A stretch of DNA of 64,000 bases from CANMXU01 sp052030545 (GCF_052030545.1 NZ_JBPDIH010000010.1:88331-152330); one strand, 5' to 3'; shown: positions 1 to 9,186, numbered from the stretch's first letter. Notes: a model not told the origin generated them from the letters alone. A program made the numbers and translations.

Positions 1-714
1 GCCACCGATAATGCCACCAATAATGATAAAAATAAGAAATAGGCTAGGTAATGCTGCGATCAGTTTTTCCGCCATCACTTTAAACGGTACGCGTGCTTCG
101 GTAGGGTAGCCATTTAATTTTGCATATCCGGCACAAACTAACATCAAGGCCAACGCCACTAATATGCCCGGTAAGTAGCCAGCAACAAAGAGTGCCGCAA
201 TCGATACACCACCACTAGCAATTGCATAAATAATTAAGATATTGCTTGGCGGAATTAACATACCTGTGGTGGCTGCTGCGCCAGTTACCGCGGCACTAAA
301 CTCTCGACTGTAACCTTTCTTCTCCATCTCTGGGATCATAAAGCTACCAATTGCACTCGTGGCTGCAACCGCAGAGCCTGAAATCGCCCCAAACAACGTA
401 CACGATAAAACATTCACCAATGCTAAGCCGCCAGGTAACATACCAATGAGTGCCATAGCGCATTCAATTAACCTTTTGGCAATGCCACCTTGGCCCATAA
501 TTAAACCCGAGAGCACAAAAAATGGAATTGCGAGCAAGGCAAAACTATTAATACCACCTGCTAAGCGCTGAGCAATAGTTGTTGCCGCTGGCACAAAATC
601 TATGCTGTACAACATGGTGGCAAAAGTTGCTAAACCGATACTAAATGAAATTGGAATATTGATAAGCAATAAGCCAAAGAAAACCACGAGTAAAATAACA
701 CCTGAAAATTCCAT
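1..714 (-). CDS. dctM: TRAP transporter large permease (DctM family), partial
   Basis: This is the large membrane subunit of a tripartite ATP-independent periplasmic (TRAP) transporter. It is cut by the window edge, so only the first 238 residues are visible. They run from MEFSGVILLL at 714 and are a string of hydrophobic helices with DctM-type stretches such as LAIPFFVLSGLIMGQGG, GAISGSAVAATSAIGSFMIP and GAAATTGMLIPPSN. The start lies 2 bases after the dctQ stop, so translation is probably coupled. Its place after uxuB, uxaC, kduD and kduI suggests it imports a uronate or unsaturated uronate. The substrate is inferred from context only. Confidence 0.93.
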   Translation of the reverse strand, partial: MEFSGVILLVVFFGLLLINIPISFSIGLATFATMLYSIDFVPAATTIAQRLAGGINSFALLAIPFFVLSGLIMGQGGIAKRLIECAMALIGMLPGGLALVNVLSCTLFGAISGSAVAATSAIGSFMIPEMEKKGYSREFSAAVTGAAATTGMLIPPSNILIIYAIASGGVSIAALFVAGYLPGILVALALMLVCAGYAKLNGYPTEARVPFKVMAEKLIAALPSLFLIFIIIGGIIGG

Positions 715-716
715 GA

Positions 717-1217
717 TTACGCGACCTCGCTATGATTTTTGTGATTGAGTGCGCATATCAACGCAGAAATTTTCATACAGGAAATATAGACAATAAGTAC
801 ACCGGATAGTGGTACCACGGCGTAGATATAACCCATTTGTATTTCAAGTGCTGCTGAAACTTGCGGTGGTTCAAACGCTAATAATACTAACGAGATGCCA
901 CCAACAATCATCACAGTTACCGCAAAAAACATAATCAAAAGATGACCAACAATGCACACACATTGCTGCATTTTTTGATTAAAACGAGTGGTCAAAATAT
1001 CTAAACCTAAATGCGCATTAGAATGATATCCGTAGGCTCCACCAAGCAAACCTATCCAAATCAATAAAAAACGCGCGAGCTCTTCAGTAAACGAACTGGG
1101 CGATTGCAATATAAACCGAGAAAACACCTGCAACGTAACCACGGCAACAATGGCAAACGACAAAATAATTACCGTTAATTTTAGGGCACTAATCATATGC
1201 AAATACAACTTATTCAT
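717..1217 (-). CDS. dctQ: TRAP transporter small permease (DctQ family)
   Basis: This is the small four-helix membrane subunit of the TRAP transporter, 166 residues long as is usual for DctQ. Hydrophobic segments are near residues 13-32, 48-66, 85-112 and 130-150. The family-like patch FTEELARFLLIWIGLLGGAYG (near residues 43-63) sits between the first two helices. The gene overlaps the 3' end of dctP by 8 bases and ends 2 bases before dctM, so the three transporter genes form one translational unit. It would act in the inner membrane with DctM and take substrate from DctP. Confidence 0.92.
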   Translation of the reverse strand: MNKLYLHMISALKLTVIILSFAIVAVVTLQVFSRFILQSPSSFTEELARFLLIWIGLLGGAYGYHSNAHLGLDILTTRFNQKMQQCVCIVGHLLIMFFAVTVMIVGGISLVLLAFEPPQVSAALEIQMGYIYAVVPLSGVLIVYISCMKISALICALNHKNHSEVA

Positions 1218-2208
1218 GTGCCGCTCCCTGCGTTTTCAACGCATTGATCCGCTCAACATAATCACCAATATTGGTGCCATTTAAGCTTTCATATAAAGGC
1301 GCTAAAGCATCGATAAAAGGTTGTTTATCTGGGTATATCACTTCTACCCCATGTTTTTTGACTTCCATCAATGACTTTTCTTCCAGTGCAAGCCACAAGG
1401 TTTTTTGCAGCTCAATTGAGTCTTGAACTGCGGCCTTTAACCATGTTCGTTGTTGCTCAGTCAAAGAGTCAATAATATGTTTACTGGCAATAATGACATC
1501 CGGCACGGAGGTATGTTCATCTAATACATAATATTTAGAAATTTCGTAGTGACGCGATAAGTAAAACGACGGTGGATTATTTTCAGCACCATCAACAACT
1601 CCTTGTTGCAATGCGGCATATAGCTCACCAAAAGAAATTGGCGTTGCAGAGCCTCCAAGTGTATTAACCATGGCAACCGCGCTTGGGCTTTGCATTACAC
1701 GAATTTTCTGGCCATCTAAATCAACAGGCGTTTCCACTTTTTTGTCGGTCATGTAAAAACTACGACTACCCGAGTCGTAATAGCCAAGACCAACCAAGTG
1801 TGCTTTTTGAGTATGACTTAATAGCTCTTGACCGACTTCCCCGTGCAATACGCGCCATTTATGATCGCGATTTTCAAAAAGATAAGGCACACCATAAAGC
1901 TTCATTTCTGGCACAAAACCTTCAATCGCTGCTGCTGATACTTTCGTCATCGCCAAACTGCCTATTTGCAGTAACTCCACCATTTCACGCTCTTTGCCTA
2001 ATTGAGCGCTAGGGTAGACTTTAAGTTGCATGGTATTGTTTGAATAGTGCGCCAATTGTTTGGCCATATGCAGCATGGCTTTATGCACACTATGTTCAAC
2101 ATCAAGTGCATGGCCAATACGTAAAGTGGTCACCTCAGTTTCTTGCCTGCAGCCAGTTATGGCTAAGCAAAAAAGTAACCCCGGTAACACGAGTCGTAAT
2201 ATTTTCAT
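1210..2208 (-). CDS. dctP: TRAP transporter solute-binding lipoprotein (DctP family)
   Basis: This is the extracytoplasmic solute receptor of the TRAP system, 332 residues. The N-terminus has a lipobox (LAITGC, Cys about residue 20), so the receptor is predicted to be a membrane-tethered lipoprotein and not a free periplasmic protein. DctP-family features follow: RIGHALDVEHSVHKAM, the conserved LGKEREMVELLQIGSLAM block, and RVMQSPSAVAMVNTLGGSATPI with the Arg that usually binds the carboxylate. The stretch FGELYAALQQGVVDGAENNP is strongly conserved in the family. The gene follows kduI by 29 bases. A uronate ligand is inferred from the operon. Confidence 0.93.
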   Translation of the reverse strand: MKILRLVLPGLLFCLAITGCRQETEVTTLRIGHALDVEHSVHKAMLHMAKQLAHYSNNTMQLKVYPSAQLGKEREMVELLQIGSLAMTKVSAAAIEGFVPEMKLYGVPYLFENRDHKWRVLHGEVGQELLSHTQKAHLVGLGYYDSGSRSFYMTDKKVETPVDLDGQKIRVMQSPSAVAMVNTLGGSATPISFGELYAALQQGVVDGAENNPPSFYLSRHYEISKYYVLDEHTSVPDVIIASKHIIDSLTEQQRTWLKAAVQDSIELQKTLWLALEEKSLMEVKKHGVEVIYPDKQPFIDALAPLYESLNGTNIGDYVERINALKTQGAAHE

Positions 2209-2237
2209 CTGGAATATCCTCGATAAATACTGACGAT

Positions 2238-3080
2238 TTAACGAAGTTCAGTCGCGGTATAAGTGTCCATATCATCATATGCCAGATTTTCCCCTGCCAT
2301 CCCCCAGACAAATGAGTAATTTGATGTACCTGAACCACTGTGAATTGACCAAGGTGGTGAAATAACGGCTTGTTCGTTATGTACCCATAAATGACGTGTT
2401 TCGGTAGGCTCCCCCATAAAGTGACAAACCGCTTGGCTCGGATTCACATCAAAGTAGAAATAAGCTTCCATGCGGCGATCATGCTGATGCGCTGGCATGG
2501 TATTCCAAACACTGCCCGGTTGTAGGCAAGTTACACCCATTTGTAATTGGCAAGTTTCAACTACGCCATTAACGATTAGTTGATGAATTTTACGTTCATT
2601 TGCCGTTTCTTGAGAGCCCAAAGACAATATATTCGCTTCTGCCATACCAATTTTAGTGGTAGGAAATGCTTTGTGAGCCGGTGCTGAATTAATATAAAAG
2701 TGTGCAGGCTGATCAGCATTAGAGCTACTAAAAATAACGGTTTTAGCACCTTGGCCAACGTACAAGGCTTCTTTGTTTTCTAGGGTATAGTCAACACCGT
2801 CTACTGAAACAACGCCAGTACTGCCCACATTAATAATACCGAGTTCACGGCGATCTAAAAAGTGTTCAGACTTTAACGCGTCAATTGTTGCCAGCGTTAA
2901 CTGTTGTTTTTTAGGAATAACACCACCAACAATGAAACGATCATAATGGGTATAAACCAAAGTGATCTCATCTTCTTGCATGATATCTGCCATTAAAAAT
3001 TCTGCGCGTAATTGCTCAGTAGTAAAGGTTTTTACTTCATTGCGACCAATGGCATAACGTGTTGTATATTGTGTGCTCAT
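2238..3080 (-). CDS. kduI: 5-keto-4-deoxyuronate isomerase
   Basis: KduI converts 5-keto-4-deoxyuronate (DKI), formed when GH88/GH105 enzymes open unsaturated uronyl ends, into 2,5-diketo-3-deoxygluconate (DKII) for KduD. The protein is 280 residues, the usual length. It shows the family's N-terminal RFIVGGVIP block, the RRELGIINVGSTG stretch and the metal-binding cupin signature PAHQHDRRMEAYFYFD, with His and Glu ligands. It ends with HSGSGTSNYSFVWGMAGEN. The start at 3080 gives a normal N-terminus (MSTQYTTRYA). There is a 90-base gap from kduD with a weak hairpin. The assignment is secure. Confidence 0.97.
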   Translation of the reverse strand: MSTQYTTRYAIGRNEVKTFTTEQLRAEFLMADIMQEDEITLVYTHYDRFIVGGVIPKKQQLTLATIDALKSEHFLDRRELGIINVGSTGVVSVDGVDYTLENKEALYVGQGAKTVIFSSSNADQPAHFYINSAPAHKAFPTTKIGMAEANILSLGSQETANERKIHQLIVNGVVETCQLQMGVTCLQPGSVWNTMPAHQHDRRMEAYFYFDVNPSQAVCHFMGEPTETRHLWVHNEQAVISPPWSIHSGSGTSNYSFVWGMAGENLAYDDMDTYTATELR

Positions 3081-3170
3081 GCTAACTCCGAATGTGTTTT
3101 ATAATGTGGGCGACTCGTCAGCCCTAATAAGGTAAAAAGGTAGCGAATGGCTTTCACTACCTCATAAAAA

Positions 3171-3944
3171 TTAACGTGCTAACCAACCACCATCAACCGC
3201 CAATACATGGCCGTTAACATAATCGCTAGCCGATGACGCTAAGAAAACAGCAGCGCCTGCAAGTTGCTCTGGCATGCCCCACTCGCCTGCTGGAATACGC
3301 TTTTGAATATCTGCGCAGCGCTCTGGGTTATCTTGTAAAGCTTGAGTATTGTCAGTTCTAAAATATCCCGGTGCGATAGCATTCACTTGAATATTATTAA
3401 TCGCCCATTCGTTAGCTAAGGCTTTCGTAATACCGGCAACAGCATGTTTACTCGCTGTATAAGCCGGCACTGTCATACCACCTGAATAAGAAAGCATTGA
3501 GGCAATATTGATAATTTTTCCGGCTTTGCGTTTCAACATGTCTTTACCGGCAAGTTGGCTTAATTGAAATAAACCATTTAAATTAACATCGATGACTTTA
3601 CGAAATTCATCCATTGGGTACTCGTCAGCCGGAAAACGTGAAATGGTGCCACCGTTATTAACCAGAATATCAATTTGCCCAGTCAATGAAACGGCTTCTT
3701 GATAGAGCCTAGCAACGGCTTGTTCGTCTGATAAATCGGCCGCTAAGCCAAACGATTTACCACCCTCACTTTCAATAAGCTCCTGTGTTTTATCAGTGCC
3801 ACCAGCACGTGATGCACAGCAAATAACCACGGCACCAGCTTTTGCTAAACCAACAGCAATCGCTTGTCCTAAACCTCGACTTGCGCCAGTGACTAAGGCG
3901 GTTTTACCGACTAATGAAAATGATGTGTTATGTGCGTCGTTCAT
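3171..3944 (-). CDS. kduD: 2-deoxy-D-gluconate / 2-keto-3-deoxygluconate 5-dehydrogenase (SDR)
   Basis: This short-chain dehydrogenase interconverts DKII and 2-keto-3-deoxygluconate (KDG) using NAD(P)H. It is 257 residues, the normal SDR length. Visible motifs are the nucleotide-binding TGASRGLG near residue 19, NNGG near residue 91, the Ser of the triad in NIASMLSYSGG, YTASK with catalytic Tyr and Lys, and the C-terminal YVNGHVLAVDGGW. It lies directly upstream of kduI, as is usual for this pair, and 43 bases after uxaC. Assignment to KduD within the SDR family rests on the context and the typical NAIAPGYFRTDNTQAL segment. Confidence 0.95.
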   Translation of the reverse strand: MNDAHNTSFSLVGKTALVTGASRGLGQAIAVGLAKAGAVVICCASRAGGTDKTQELIESEGGKSFGLAADLSDEQAVARLYQEAVSLTGQIDILVNNGGTISRFPADEYPMDEFRKVIDVNLNGLFQLSQLAGKDMLKRKAGKIINIASMLSYSGGMTVPAYTASKHAVAGITKALANEWAINNIQVNAIAPGYFRTDNTQALQDNPERCADIQKRIPAGEWGMPEQLAGAAVFLASSASDYVNGHVLAVDGGWLAR

Positions 3945-3987
3945 AAGTATTCCAATTAATTTCTGTATAAAGTTGTCTGTTTTACTA

Positions 3988-5421
3988 CTAGGTTAAGCAG
4001 TTTTGATAGGCGTTTTTCGCCAAGCGGTATGACAAGTCATGTGCTAATTCAAAGGCAGCACTTTCGCTAATTCGATGTTGGCAAACTAACTGTGCCAAAA
4101 AGCGGCAATCAATTCTTCTCGCCACGTCATGGCGAGCCGGTATGGATAAAAAGGCGCGGGTATCGTCGTTAAAGCCAACCGTATTATAAAAACCGGCGGT
4201 TTCAGTAACTTGATGACGAAAACGTAACATACCTTCTGGTGAGTCATTAAACCACCAAGCAGGTCCTAATTTTAATGACGGGTAATGTCCAGCCAACGGC
4301 GCCAGTTCGCGTGTATATGTGTCTTCATCGAGTGTGAATAGAATTAGGCGAAGATTTTTTTCATTACCGTATTTTGACAATAACGGTTTTAAATTATTAA
4401 CATACTCAGAGCTGACCGGAATATCACAGCCTTTGTCTGCGCCATAAGTGTTAAATATTGAGGTGTTGTGGTTTCTATGCACTCCCGGATGCAATTGCAT
4501 CACCATGCCGTCGTCAATACTCATCCCTGCCATTTCGGTTAGCATTTGTGCACGAAATAGCTCTTGTTCTTGCACGGTCGCAGCTTGACTCATTATTTTT
4601 GCAAACAGTGCGTTGCATTCAGCTTTAGACAAATCAGCTGTGCGGGCAGTTGCATGACCATGATCTGTAGCTGTCGCGCCGTGCGCTCTAAAAAATTCAC
4701 GTCTATTGCGAAGTGCGTTCAAGTAGCCGTCCCACGAATGGGTGTCTTCACCGGTTAACTCACTTAAGCGCTGAATATTTTTTTCAAAGCCTTTTATTTG
4801 CGGGTCAACCACATCATCAGGTCTAAACGTAGTGATGACCTGATCGTTAAATCCTAGGGATTTTATTTGTTGGTGATGTGCCAAGTCATTAGTGGCGCCT
4901 TCTGTTGTAGCAAGTAATTCAATGTTAAATCGTTTAAGCAGTGCTCTTGGGCGAAACGCAGGCGTAGCAAGCGCTTGATTAATAGTGTCATAAAAGTATT
5001 CAGCATTGTCGGCGTTAAGTTCAACATCAAAACCAAACACTTCGCAAAATACATAATCCATCCAAATGCGCGAAGGTGTGCCATGAAAAAGGTAATAGTG
5101 GCTAGCGAAAATTTTCCACACCGCTAAATAATCAACGTTTTCAGTACTACCATCTAAACGGGCGATACCTAATTGATCAAGGTTGATACCTTGGCTGTAA
5201 AGCATACGAAAAACATAGTGATCTGGAATAATTAACAACTCAGTCGCATTTTTAAAAGGCGCGTCGCTAGCAAACCATTTAGGATCGGTATGCCCGTGTG
5301 GACTAATAATAGGCAATGCTTTAACGCTGTTATATAACTGACGGCTAATGTCACGCTCTTTACTATCGCTACTAAATAAGCGATCAGGATGTAAAGTATA
5401 AGGAGTATGGTTTACGTTCAT
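3988..5421 (-). CDS. uxaC: Uronate isomerase (glucuronate isomerase)
   Basis: UxaC isomerises D-glucuronate to D-fructuronate, or D-galacturonate to D-tagaturonate. The open frame extends to 5514, inside uxuB. The start at 5421 (MNVNHTPYTLHPDRLF) is preferred because GAGGAT lies a few bases upstream and the gene then no longer overlaps uxuB. This gives 477 residues, near the family norm. Family features are ISPHGHTDPKWF (metal-binding H-x-H), LLKRFNIELLATTEGATND, TFRPDDVVDP, the MQLHPGVHRNHNTSIF block and WWFNDSPEGM. With the adjacent uxuB it forms the saturated uronate branch. Glucuronate is the likely substrate in an ulvan context. Confidence 0.95.
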   Translation of the reverse strand: MNVNHTPYTLHPDRLFSSDSKERDISRQLYNSVKALPIISPHGHTDPKWFASDAPFKNATELLIIPDHYVFRMLYSQGINLDQLGIARLDGSTENVDYLAVWKIFASHYYLFHGTPSRIWMDYVFCEVFGFDVELNADNAEYFYDTINQALATPAFRPRALLKRFNIELLATTEGATNDLAHHQQIKSLGFNDQVITTFRPDDVVDPQIKGFEKNIQRLSELTGEDTHSWDGYLNALRNRREFFRAHGATATDHGHATARTADLSKAECNALFAKIMSQAATVQEQELFRAQMLTEMAGMSIDDGMVMQLHPGVHRNHNTSIFNTYGADKGCDIPVSSEYVNNLKPLLSKYGNEKNLRLILFTLDEDTYTRELAPLAGHYPSLKLGPAWWFNDSPEGMLRFRHQVTETAGFYNTVGFNDDTRAFLSIPARHDVARRIDCRFLAQLVCQHRISESAAFELAHDLSYRLAKNAYQNCLT

Positions 5422-5437
5422 TGGATCCTCGCATCGT

Positions 5438-6934
5438 TTAGGCATAAATTGATAATGCACGTTCATTGCTATTTTGAAAAAACGCCATGGTATTAATATA
5501 TGCTTGGCTGACATTGTCGATAAATGCGCTATCTTCGCTCAAGGTTTCAGGAATAAGACCTGAGATAGAGAGCAGCGCCGCCACCGTATCAGTTGGTTCG
5601 CCTTCTCCTTTTTTTAACGCAGCAACAAACTCATTAGCGCGCGGATCATTAATAACAATACTGTTGTCAACACTGTTTACAAGAAAGTGAAGCCATGCAG
5701 CTACGACAATCGATAAGCCTTTGGTACTGAGACCTTGAGCAACATTTTCAGCTAATGGTGCCAGTATGCGAACCGGAATTTTCATCGAACCGTCGCAAGC
5801 AATTTGCGCCAGTAAATGTTTAATTTTAGGGTTTTCAAAACGGGTAAGAATGTCGAGCGCGTATTGCTCGATGTTTAAACCATCAATAGGTTCTAGTGTT
5901 GGAATAATTTCTTTTTCAAGTAAGTCGACTAAAAACGATTTTATCGTTGGATCTGAAACCGCTTGATAAACACTTTCATAACCTTTTAACGAACCAATAT
6001 AGGCAAGCGCTGAGTGCAAACCGTTAAGCACGCGTAATTTTGCTTTTTCAAACACGGCAACATTATCGGTAAAAATAACGCCAACGTTTTCCCAGGCAGG
6101 GCGATCGAATGAGCAGCTTTCAATCACCCATTGTGAAAAGTTTTCACGTTGCACAGGCGCGCTGTCACATACACCTAACGCTTGTTCAATCAGCTCAACC
6201 GTCGCTTGCTCTGTTTTTGGCGTTATGCAATCCACCATGGTATTTGGGAATTGGGTATTATGTTCAATCCAACGAGCAAGTTCTGGTGAGATTTTTCTAG
6301 AGAATTGAATGACAGCAGATTTTAGTTTTTCACCGTTATCGGGCAAATTATCACAGGCAATAACATTAAAACTTTGAATACCGGCATTAAAACGTAAACG
6401 GCTGGCTTCAACTAATAAGCCAATGGCTGTGCATGGGCTCGATGGGTTGGCAATGTCATGCTCAATGTCAGGTAAATTTTCATCTAAATAACCATCAGCC
6501 GTTAAGCAATAGCCTTTTTCTGTCACGGTAAGTGATATAATTTTAGTTGTTTCAGCCGCCATACGCGCTAAAACATCGGCTAATTGATTTTTAACGACTA
6601 AAACTTCTTTCATCGCGCCAACAATTTGAAAACGGTCTTGCACATCTAGCGTTGCACAAGTGTATAAACAGTCTTGCTGTTGCATTTGCGCTTGTAGCGC
6701 TTCGTTTCTAAAACTTACCCCACATATACCCCAATCACCTTCACCATGAGCATTTAAAAATTGTTCAGTAAAAATAGCTTGATGAGAACGATGAAAAGCG
6801 CCAAGGCCTAAGTGAACAATGCCAATACCAAGGGCATCGCGGTCATAACTAGGTAAAATAGCACGCTGTAAACTATCGGTAGCAGGCAGTAAGGCTAAAC
6901 TTGTTTGATCTAACTTATTGGTCACTTTATTCAT
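5438..6934 (-). CDS. uxuB: Fructuronate reductase (mannitol dehydrogenase family)
   Basis: This NAD-dependent reductase of the long-chain polyol dehydrogenase family converts D-fructuronate to D-mannonate. It is 498 residues. Features are GIVHLGLGAFHRSHQAIFTE at the Rossmann start, ISLTVTEKGYCLTADGYL, FNVIACDNLPDNGEKLKSAV, NTMVDCITPKTE, and the catalytic-type region KLRVLNGLHSALAYIGSLKG with Lys, Asn and His. Residues match fructuronate reductase (UxuB) better than UxaB as I remember those families. It is the first gene of the uronate operon. Mannonate dehydratase (UxuA), the next enzyme, is not in the window. Confidence 0.93.
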   Translation of the reverse strand: MNKVTNKLDQTSLALLPATDSLQRAILPSYDRDALGIGIVHLGLGAFHRSHQAIFTEQFLNAHGEGDWGICGVSFRNEALQAQMQQQDCLYTCATLDVQDRFQIVGAMKEVLVVKNQLADVLARMAAETTKIISLTVTEKGYCLTADGYLDENLPDIEHDIANPSSPCTAIGLLVEASRLRFNAGIQSFNVIACDNLPDNGEKLKSAVIQFSRKISPELARWIEHNTQFPNTMVDCITPKTEQATVELIEQALGVCDSAPVQRENFSQWVIESCSFDRPAWENVGVIFTDNVAVFEKAKLRVLNGLHSALAYIGSLKGYESVYQAVSDPTIKSFLVDLLEKEIIPTLEPIDGLNIEQYALDILTRFENPKIKHLLAQIACDGSMKIPVRILAPLAENVAQGLSTKGLSIVVAAWLHFLVNSVDNSIVINDPRANEFVAALKKGEGEPTDTVAALLSISGLIPETLSEDSAFIDNVSQAYINTMAFFQNSNERALSIYA

Positions 6935-7017
6935 GTTGCAAACATCACCAAATCCGTTACACGGAGTATTAAACTGTAATCTTGTTTAAATACTACTCCG
7001 AAAACATCATTGCCGTC

Positions 7018-7036
7018 AAGTGGCCTTACCAATATT
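7018..7036. promoter_or_regulatory. Putative GntR operator, site A
   Basis: AAGTGGCCTTACCAATATT; on the minus strand the core is TGGTAAGGCCA (7021-7031), an imperfect dyad TGGT-N3-GCCA resembling FadR-family GntR operators (TGGT-N3-ACCA). The same 19 bases recur at 27251-27269 upstream of gnd. It abuts the -35 box of the uxuB operon. Confidence 0.65.
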
Positions 7037-7269
7037 GAATTAACAGAATGAGTAGAATGTTGTCGAGATAATAAAAGGTCACTTAATAAATAAAATCGCA
7101 AGAAATAAAGTATAAATACAATTAATAACAATGAGTTAAATTACTTTTCAGGCGACAAGGCAAACAAAGTTTTGATCAACAAAAAATAAAATTCACGGGG
7201 ACGCCGTATAACAAGAAACTGGCATTTTCTTTAAAATGACCACGAAGAAAAGCGATCTGAAGTTGTAAA

Positions 7270-7305
7270 TTAGCGCTAACACTTATTAAACATTGTTAGC
7301 GCTAA
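7270..7305. repeat. Inverted repeat of two TTAGCGCTAA palindromes
   Basis: TTAGCGCTAAC (7270-7280) and GTTAGCGCTAA (7295-7305) form an 11-bp perfect inverted repeat around 14 bases. Each arm is itself a 10-bp palindrome, as in LacI-family operators. It lies just past the 3' end of GH88, so it could also act as a terminator, though the T-run after it is poor. No LacI regulator is in the window. Confidence 0.5.
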
Positions 7306-7321
7306 GGTAAGTATTGGCTTG

Positions 7322-8986
7322 TTACTGTGTCGCCAATTGCATTTTTCTTATGTTCGCTTCAACGAAATAAAAATCTGCATACATAATGGCGGTATTTATT
7401 TCACTAGTATTAGGTAAGTTACCTGTTGCTTGTGTTAATACAAAGCCAAGTTCATAACTGCTACCTTTTTCTTTATCGCTTAGGTAATGCTGCGTTAATT
7501 CCAACATAATTTTATCTGCTAGCACGACATATTTATCAGCCTTAGTTTGATCACTCGACGTTTGGGCATAACGATATAATGCCGATGCCATAATTGCAGC
7601 CGCAGATGTGTCTCTAGGAATAGTGCGTCCATTTAAATCATAGGCTTGGGTGCCGCAAGGAGCAATTTTGCCGTTTACAATAAAGCTTTCGCCGGTAACT
7701 GAAGTCAATTGACTTAACGACGCTAACGCCGACTCAGTTAATAAAGCGCTATCGATGGAAATGGGGCGATAACCGACATAAGGTAGCGTTTCTTTTGGAA
7801 TTTCATGATCACATAAATCTAATATTCTCGAGTAATAATTGGTACTCTTTTCCATGTTTTCAGCCAAAAGATAGGCATCATCTTGATCCGCTAAAAAGTC
7901 CCAATACGGCACAGGACTCTCACTTAATCGATAATTCATCGACTCATATAAACTATCAAGGTGCTTTTCAAAGGTGTTGCGTTCTTGTTCAGAGATGCCA
8001 AGTCTATTGGCCGCTTCTACAACAGTAACAAAACCATACAGCGACCATGCTTGGCCACGTGCCCATGCAGAAATACTGCCTAATCCCTGCCAATTACCCG
8101 GTTTCATCGTGCCATAATCAATTAAGTGATAAGACAATGGTCTTTCTTTATTAACATCTTCTGGCGTATAAAAGTAATGATTTTTGCGCGTAGTTTCGGC
8201 ATGGGTGAAAGCTAATGTTTGATACTGCTGATTATCGCTAGCAAACAGAAAATCAAGGTTCATCATATTATCAACAATCACCGGATACGACCAAGGATTT
8301 GCCAAGTCAAACGCAGCGGATTTCACTTCGCCATTTTGCAAATATTTCGTCGGTAATGTTGGCAGAAAATCCCACGACTTAATCACACCATATTCAGTAG
8401 AAAATCGTGTAGATAAGGTATCTCGGCCGTCATTAAGAATTTGCTGATATTGTTGACGTTGCTTAAGGTTAAGACCAGAATAGTCAAGAGCTTCCCCGTA
8501 AGAATCATATAAAATAAACCCTAAATCGTGTGTAGTGCCGCGCTTAGATTCACTTTTTAGTGCCTGTTGATAATGGCTTGCTGTTTCAGCGATAACTTGT
8601 TGCTGTTCATTACTAAACCCGTCGATACGATCACTTACCGATAAGAGTTTCCACAATAGACCAGGGTAAAAACCATTGGTCCACTTCTCTGGCTTTTCCA
8701 TAAAGAGTTGTCCGTGCTCTTCTGAACGAGGAAAACACAAAACTGGCTCTTGCTTACAGCGCTCTGCAAACATTAGATTGTTGTTATTATTTATATTTTC
8801 AATCAACTTTAAATATTGGTCTTTACTAAAACGTAAATTATTTTTAGCATCGGCCACTGAAAAAGTCTGCGATTTTTTATCATCTGCTATTACTGCCGCC
8901 TGACCCTTGTCTTGAGGCTGCTGCGTGTCTGTGCAACCCACTAATAATGCACTAACAACAATAGACACAGAGAAAATTCTATTCAT
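7322..8986 (-). CDS. GH88 unsaturated glucuronyl hydrolase, lipoprotein
   Basis: GH88 enzymes hydrate and remove the 4,5-unsaturated uronyl residue left by polysaccharide lyases, giving DKI for KduI. The protein is 554 residues, long for GH88. A lipobox (LLVGC, Cys 18) predicts a lipoprotein. The two catalytic-type Asp regions of unsaturated glucuronyl hydrolases are visible as THDLGFILYDSYG and PVIVDNMMNLDFLF. Others are WTNGFYPGLLWKL, SAWARGQAWSLYGFVTVVE and the late DTSAAAIMASALYRYAQ. A candidate GntR operator lies 34 bases upstream. It is paralogous to the GH88 gene at 27387-28643 but has an N-terminal extension and an insert around residues 375-430. Confidence 0.9.
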   Translation of the reverse strand: MNRIFSVSIVVSALLVGCTDTQQPQDKGQAAVIADDKKSQTFSVADAKNNLRFSKDQYLKLIENINNNNNLMFAERCKQEPVLCFPRSEEHGQLFMEKPEKWTNGFYPGLLWKLLSVSDRIDGFSNEQQQVIAETASHYQQALKSESKRGTTHDLGFILYDSYGEALDYSGLNLKQRQQYQQILNDGRDTLSTRFSTEYGVIKSWDFLPTLPTKYLQNGEVKSAAFDLANPWSYPVIVDNMMNLDFLFASDNQQYQTLAFTHAETTRKNHYFYTPEDVNKERPLSYHLIDYGTMKPGNWQGLGSISAWARGQAWSLYGFVTVVEAANRLGISEQERNTFEKHLDSLYESMNYRLSESPVPYWDFLADQDDAYLLAENMEKSTNYYSRILDLCDHEIPKETLPYVGYRPISIDSALLTESALASLSQLTSVTGESFIVNGKIAPCGTQAYDLNGRTIPRDTSAAAIMASALYRYAQTSSDQTKADKYVVLADKIMLELTQHYLSDKEKGSSYELGFVLTQATGNLPNTSEINTAIMYADFYFVEANIRKMQLATQ

Positions 8987-9019
8987 ACTTTCTTATTCCT
9001 TTATGGCACACAGGACAAG

Positions 9020-9030
9020 TGGCCTTACCA
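9020..9030. promoter_or_regulatory. Putative GntR operator, site B
   Basis: The core TGGCCTTACCA with flanks ACAAG/AACA lies between the divergent GH88 and GH2 genes, 34 bases from the GH88 start. It matches site A over the core. It could control GH88 only, as the GH2 promoter is about 100 bases away. Confidence 0.6.
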
Positions 9031-9126
9031 AACAATAAATTAAATGCTACAGAATCTTATGAGTAATGTCTAGTAGCAAAAATATCGCCTGATACGGGTA
9101 AAAAACGCACAACATTGCTATAAAGA

Positions 9127-9155
9127 TTGACATAATTAAGATTGAGTTATAAATT
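9127..9155 (+). promoter_or_regulatory. Predicted promoter of the GH2 gene
   Basis: TTGACA (9127-9132) is followed, 15 to 17 bases on, by TATAAATT (9148-9155). The promoter would lie over the upstream TTG codon at 9142, which argues that translation starts at the ATG at 9187 instead. Confidence 0.5.
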
Positions 9156-9186
9156 GGCATTACCAGTTTACCAAAATCAAAATAAC

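Larger units (their letters stand above)
6935..7321 (-). promoter_or_regulatory. Promoter and operator region of the uronate operon
   Basis: A 387-base stretch without a gene lies between the 3' end of GH88 and uxuB. On the minus strand a plausible sigma-70 promoter is TTGACG (7014-7019) and TAGTAT (6990-6995) with an 18-base spacer. The GntR-type operator candidate AAGTGGCCTTACCAATATT (7018-7036) abuts the -35 box. A separate inverted repeat sits at 7270-7305. The leader before uxuB has no other clear signal. The boxes are read by eye. Confidence 0.6.

Noticed and set aside
3138..3162. Weak hairpin AGGTAG/CTACCT between kduD and kduI
   Set aside because: The 6-bp stem with no T-run is too weak to call a terminator; at most it is a processing site.
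5665..5681. TGTCAACACTGTTTACA, one mismatch from the parS-like palindrome
   Set aside because: It lies inside the uxuB coding region and breaks the dyad; a chance match is likely, so it is not counted as a ParB site.
9142..9186. TTG 9142 as the start of the GH2 gene
   Set aside because: A promoter-like TTGACA and TATAAATT overlap it; the ATG at 9187 with a signal peptide fits better.
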